Assembly (NCBI RefSeq): GCF_002080045.1
Contig: NZ_MUIN01000002.1
Location: 63,251 to 127,250 of the forward strand
From: Pseudomonas sp. Bc-h
GTDB lineage: Bacteria > Pseudomonadota > Gammaproteobacteria > Pseudomonadales > Pseudomonadaceae
DNA: 64,000 nucleotides
Direction of reading: 5' to 3'
A model generated the notes under the pieces. The model saw nothing but the letters and a program-made list of their open reading frames with translations. It was not told the origin of the DNA and did not search any database. Below, piece after piece: positions 61,382 through 64,000 of the stretch. Both the position numbers and the translations under genes were made by a program. Position 1 is the first letter of the stretch. Every line of letters begins with the position of its first letter.

Positions 61382-61434
61382 TGCAGCACTCTCTTTTCAA
61401 TGCCTGGCGTGTGTGTCGGCGGCTCCACCAGGAT

Positions 61435-61471
61435 TCGTCACCTTGCCTCATGGATGGATGCGAGGTGACGA
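61435..61471. other. Inverted repeat downstream of cyoE
   Basis: TCGTCACCT and AGGTGACGA are perfect 9-base arms around a 19-base spacer, in the gap between cyoE and the small minus-strand gene. No T-run follows. It could be a transcription-end hairpin or a regulator site. Confidence 0.4.
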
Positions 61472-61504
61472 CAACCAGGTCTGTGCCAGGCCGAGCGCGG
61501 GCTG

Positions 61505-62434
61505 CTAATGGCCTGGCCCGGCTAAAGGACGAACAAGCACCGAGCCCAGCGACATCGCCAGGTTGAGCGCCAGGATGAGGATGATGGAAAACGTGAAAAT
61601 GCTGCGGGCCCACTGGCGCCGATCGGCCGTGGACGGAATTCTGAACGCAAGCGCACACCAATAGCCCCCAAGGCCCAGAACGACGCCGAAATAAACAACG
61701 TTCAAATCGGCCGCCACCCCTAGCACCGTCGCGCTCAAGACGAAACCCAGCATGTAGACGATGATCTGCCGTCTGGCTGCGCTGAAGGTGAGCAACGGCA
61801 GCCCCGCTGCGCGAAAATCATCCCGGCGCATGACCGAAATGGCATGTGAATGGGGCATTTGCCACAAACAGAAAACCAAGACAAGCAACGCGGCAATCAA
61901 GTCGAATTTTCCGCTGACGGCGCAGTACCCGATCACCGGCGGCATGGCGCCCGACAGGCTGCCGACCAAGGTTCCCCAATGGGAATGGCGCTTGAGCCAG
62001 CCACTGTAAAGCCCGGCATATATCACCAGCCCGGTGAGCGCCAATGTGAAGGCGAGCAGGTTACTGGCGGTCCATAGCAGAGCGAATCCGGCGATGCCCA
62101 GCACAATCGCGTAGCACACCGCGGCCTTCAACGAGATCGCCCGAATGGCCAGTGCCCTATGACAGGTGCGGACCATGCGGCGATCGATGTCTCGGTCGAT
62201 GCAGTTGTTCAGCACACATCCGCAACCGATCACCAGCGCGGTGCCGACGAGGACCGCCAGCAGATTGGAGGGCGACTCCAGGCTTGCATCGCTCGCCAAG
62301 AAGTATCCGCCTGACAACGAAGCGAGATTGCCGAAAATAATGCCCGGCTTCGTCAATTGAACAATGATGTTCAGCGGCGCAGCGTGATGCTTCAGTGCGC
62401 CAGCATATTGTGGTGAATGCTGTCCATGATCCAT
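61505..62434 (-). CDS. cyoE: Protoheme IX farnesyltransferase
   Basis: This 309-residue UbiA-family enzyme has about nine membrane helices and the prenyl-binding motif NNCIDRDIDRRM, plus YAGLYSGWLKRHSHWGTLVG. It converts heme b to heme o for the bo3 oxidase. The start at 62434 overlaps the cyoD end by about 43 bases; an extended frame upstream is less likely. The overlap indicates translational coupling. Confidence 0.93.
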   Translation of the reverse strand: MDHGQHSPQYAGALKHHAAPLNIIVQLTKPGIIFGNLASLSGGYFLASDASLESPSNLLAVLVGTALVIGCGCVLNNCIDRDIDRRMVRTCHRALAIRAISLKAAVCYAIVLGIAGFALLWTASNLLAFTLALTGLVIYAGLYSGWLKRHSHWGTLVGSLSGAMPPVIGYCAVSGKFDLIAALLVLVFCLWQMPHSHAISVMRRDDFRAAGLPLLTFSAARRQIIVYMLGFVLSATVLGVAADLNVVYFGVVLGLGGYWCALAFRIPSTADRRQWARSIFTFSIILILALNLAMSLGSVLVRPLAGPGH

Positions 62435-62730
62435 AGCGAAAGTCCAACCAGCAAAAGAATGATAACGGCGGAAAAAATCAGTGCGATCAGGTTCCAGCGT
62501 TGTTCCGCCGCCGTATCCAGGTGCAGGAAGTATTTGAGGTGGGCGAAGATCTGAATGGCGCCGATGACCACCACCAGCCATGCCGTGATGTTGCGCGGCA
62601 GGGAGGGGTACATCACCAGTGCGAACGGAATGATCGTCAGCACCACGGAAAGAATGAAGCCGATCAGGTAGGAGCGATTGCTCCCATGGCTGGTCCCGGC
62701 GCTGCTGTGTACGGGGCTTTGGTGATACAT
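62392..62730 (-). CDS. cyoD: Cytochrome bo3 ubiquinol oxidase subunit IV
   Basis: This 112-residue protein has three membrane helices (SYLIGFILSVVLTIIPFALV, ITAWLVVVIGAIQIFAHLKY, NLIALIFSAVIILLLVGLSL), as expected for subunit IV. The start ATG 62730 follows the cyoC gene by one base. It stabilises the oxidase complex. Confidence 0.92.
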   Translation of the reverse strand: MYHQSPVHSSAGTSHGSNRSYLIGFILSVVLTIIPFALVMYPSLPRNITAWLVVVIGAIQIFAHLKYFLHLDTAAEQRWNLIALIFSAVIILLLVGLSLWIMDSIHHNMLAH

Positions 62731-62731
62731 G

Positions 62732-63346
62732 TCAGACCACTCCCAATAGATAAACAACGGTGAACACACAGATCCACACCACATCCAGGAAATGCCAGAA
62801 GAGGCTCAGGCAACTGAGCCGCGTCGATGTGCTGTCGGTAATGCCGCTGCTGCGAACCTGCACCATCAGTACGGCCATCCAGATCAGACCGGTGGCGACG
62901 TGAGCACCGTGAGTGCCAACGAGCGTAAAGAAGCCCGTCAGGAATGCGCTGCGGTCGGGCCCATAACCTTCCTGAATCAGGTGATGGAATTCGTTGATCT
63001 CCATCCCGATAAACCCTAACCCCAGCAGGAATGTCAGCCCGAGCCAGCGAATCACATACTTGGGTTCGTTCCTGTTCATCGCCAGCATCGCGTAGCCATA
63101 GGTGATGCTGCTGAACAGCAGCAGCATCGTTTCGGTCAGGACGTAAGGCAGTTCGAAGATGTCTACGGTCGAGGGCCCCCCCGCGACGCTGTCGCGCAGC
63201 ACGGCATAGCCAGCGAACAACGTCGCGAAGAGAATGCAGTCGGTCATCAGATAGATCCAGAAGCCGAAGATTCTCAGCGAGCCAGCATCCTCATGACCCT
63301 GCTCATGGGTGTGAGCAATATCCTTTTCCAGAATGGTGTTAGTCAT
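62732..63346 (-). CDS. cyoC: Cytochrome bo3 ubiquinol oxidase subunit III
   Basis: This 204-residue protein has five membrane helices and heme-copper oxidase subunit III features ([53 protein letters not shown]). ATG 63346 has a GGAGGC ribosome binding site. It is tightly linked to cyoB and cyoD. Confidence 0.94.
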   Translation of the reverse strand: MTNTILEKDIAHTHEQGHEDAGSLRIFGFWIYLMTDCILFATLFAGYAVLRDSVAGGPSTVDIFELPYVLTETMLLLFSSITYGYAMLAMNRNEPKYVIRWLGLTFLLGLGFIGMEINEFHHLIQEGYGPDRSAFLTGFFTLVGTHGAHVATGLIWMAVLMVQVRSSGITDSTSTRLSCLSLFWHFLDVVWICVFTVVYLLGVV

Positions 63347-63348
63347 GC

Positions 63349-64000
63349 TCAAGCCTCCGCCATGTCTTTCAAACGTGCTTTTTCGATCCGCGCAACCTCG
63401 CTGGCGGAGATGAAGTAGTCGGTGTCTTCGTCATAACTTCGAACGATCAGGGTGATGACGGATGCCACCAGGCCGAAGATCGCCATCCACCAGATGTGCC
63501 ACACCAAAGCAAAGCTGCTGACGAGTGCGAAAAGGCTGATGATCAGACCCGCCGAGGTATTGCGGGGCATATGGATGCGTCGGTAATCGGTGTGACTGAG
63601 GGTGCTGACACCGCGCTCTTTCATGCCCCAGTACGCGTCGAGGTCGTCGACCTTGGGCTGCTCGGCAAAGTTGTAGACGGGAGGAGGGGAGGCGGTTGCC
63701 CATTCGAGGGTCCGGCCGTCCCATGGATCGCCCGTCAGGTCTCGGTATTTGTCACGGTTGCGAATACTGGTAAACAGCTGCAGTGCCTGGCAGGCCACGC
63801 CACACAGGATGATTGCTACGCCGACCAGTTCAAGTAACAGCCATGGCCGCCACGCAGGGTTATCGAAATGGTTCAGGCGTCGCGTCATGCCCATGAAGCC
63901 CAGCACGTATGAAGGCATGAACGCGAAGTAGAAGCCTGTCAGCCAGCACCAGAAAGCGATGCGCCCCAGTTTGTCGTTGAGCCTGAAACCAAAGGCTTTC
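63349..64000 (-). CDS. cyoB: Cytochrome bo3 ubiquinol oxidase subunit I (C-terminal part)
   Basis: Only the last 216 codons are in the window; the gene runs off the right edge. The visible part matches the end of Cyo[61 protein letters not shown], and two last membrane helices. It stops two bases before cyoC. The heme and copper histidines lie outside the window. Confidence 0.94.
   Translation of the reverse strand, partial: KAFGFRLNDKLGRIAFWCWLTGFYFAFMPSYVLGFMGMTRRLNHFDNPAWRPWLLLELVGVAIILCGVACQALQLFTSIRNRDKYRDLTGDPWDGRTLEWATASPPPVYNFAEQPKVDDLDAYWGMKERGVSTLSHTDYRRIHMPRNTSAGLIISLFALVSSFALVWHIWWMAIFGLVASVITLIVRSYDEDTDYFISASEVARIEKARLKDMAEA

Noticed and set aside
1..64000. Search for tRNA, rRNA, CRISPR arrays, insertion sequences and phage genes
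   Set aside because: No repeat arrays, transposase-like proteins or structural RNA signatures were seen on either strand by eye.

Overview
The window looks like a chromosomal segment from a Pseudomonas species. The reasons are the high-GC proteobacterial coding style, an OprD-family porin, a complete gallate (gal) catabolic cluster, a cyanide-insensitive bd oxidase, a cyoBCDE-type quinol oxidase and many LysR-type regulators. The exact species cannot be read from the sequence. No rRNA, tRNA, CRISPR array, insertion sequence or phage module was seen.

Region 1 (1-17.6 kb) is a large catabolic locus. A LysR regulator (531-1454, minus) faces a plus-strand run of about 13 genes. These are a group A FAD monooxygenase, a VanB-like reductase, a small Rieske ferredoxin, an amidohydrolase, a GlcG/HbpS-like protein, a DUF1302/DUF1329/YCF48/RND envelope module, an MFS transporter, a cupin, an FAH-family hydrolase, a DenD-like dehydrogenase and a cyclase-family hydrolase. 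Several genes overlap by a few bases, so they are probably co-transcribed in blocks. The substrate is unknown, and no terminal oxygenase for the reductase/ferredoxin pair is present. Four starts carry an AANAANAA motif, the type recognised by Hfq/Crc, which suggests catabolite repression. The run is followed by a LysR pseudogene (17.7-18.2 kb), a thioredoxin-fold protein and a secreted alpha/beta hydrolase.

Region 2 (20.3-33 kb) is a gallate degradation and uptake cluster: galP porin, galD tautomerase, galC aldolase, galB hydratase, galR (with two HTH domains), galA dioxygenase and galT transporter. A 6-phosphogluconate-dehydrogenase-like enzyme, a DctA-type symporter and a second MFS carrier extend it. 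Together they import gallate and cleave it to pyruvate and oxaloacetate. A roughly 40-bp element recurs in front of galP, galB/galR and the dctA-like gene.

Region 3 (33-46.5 kb) is a mosaic of regulator/target pairs: a CHASE4-like/PAS/GGDEF/EAL protein, GST with TetR, a zinc-free MDR oxidoreductase with LysR, an EamA exporter with LysR, an MdtH-like MFS protein, and TetR with an amidase. Clear palindromes sit in the control regions of the GST/TetR, MDR/LysR and TetR/amidase pairs. A truncated phzF-like gene and other gene scraps lie here.

Region 4 (46.5-61.4 kb) resembles a stress-survival island. It holds an RNase Z-like protein, two small proteins, Mn-catalase with its terminator, a PncC/CinA-C paralogue, a secreted MRJP-like protein, a YdeP/FdhF-type molybdoenzyme, CIO-type cytochrome bd, a DUF2934 protein, a beta-CASP nuclease, a ClpP-like protease and a GAF-PAS hybrid histidine kinase. 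Region 5 (61.5-64 kb) is the 3' part of a cyo cytochrome bo3 operon (cyoB partial, cyoC, cyoD, cyoE), running off the end of the window.
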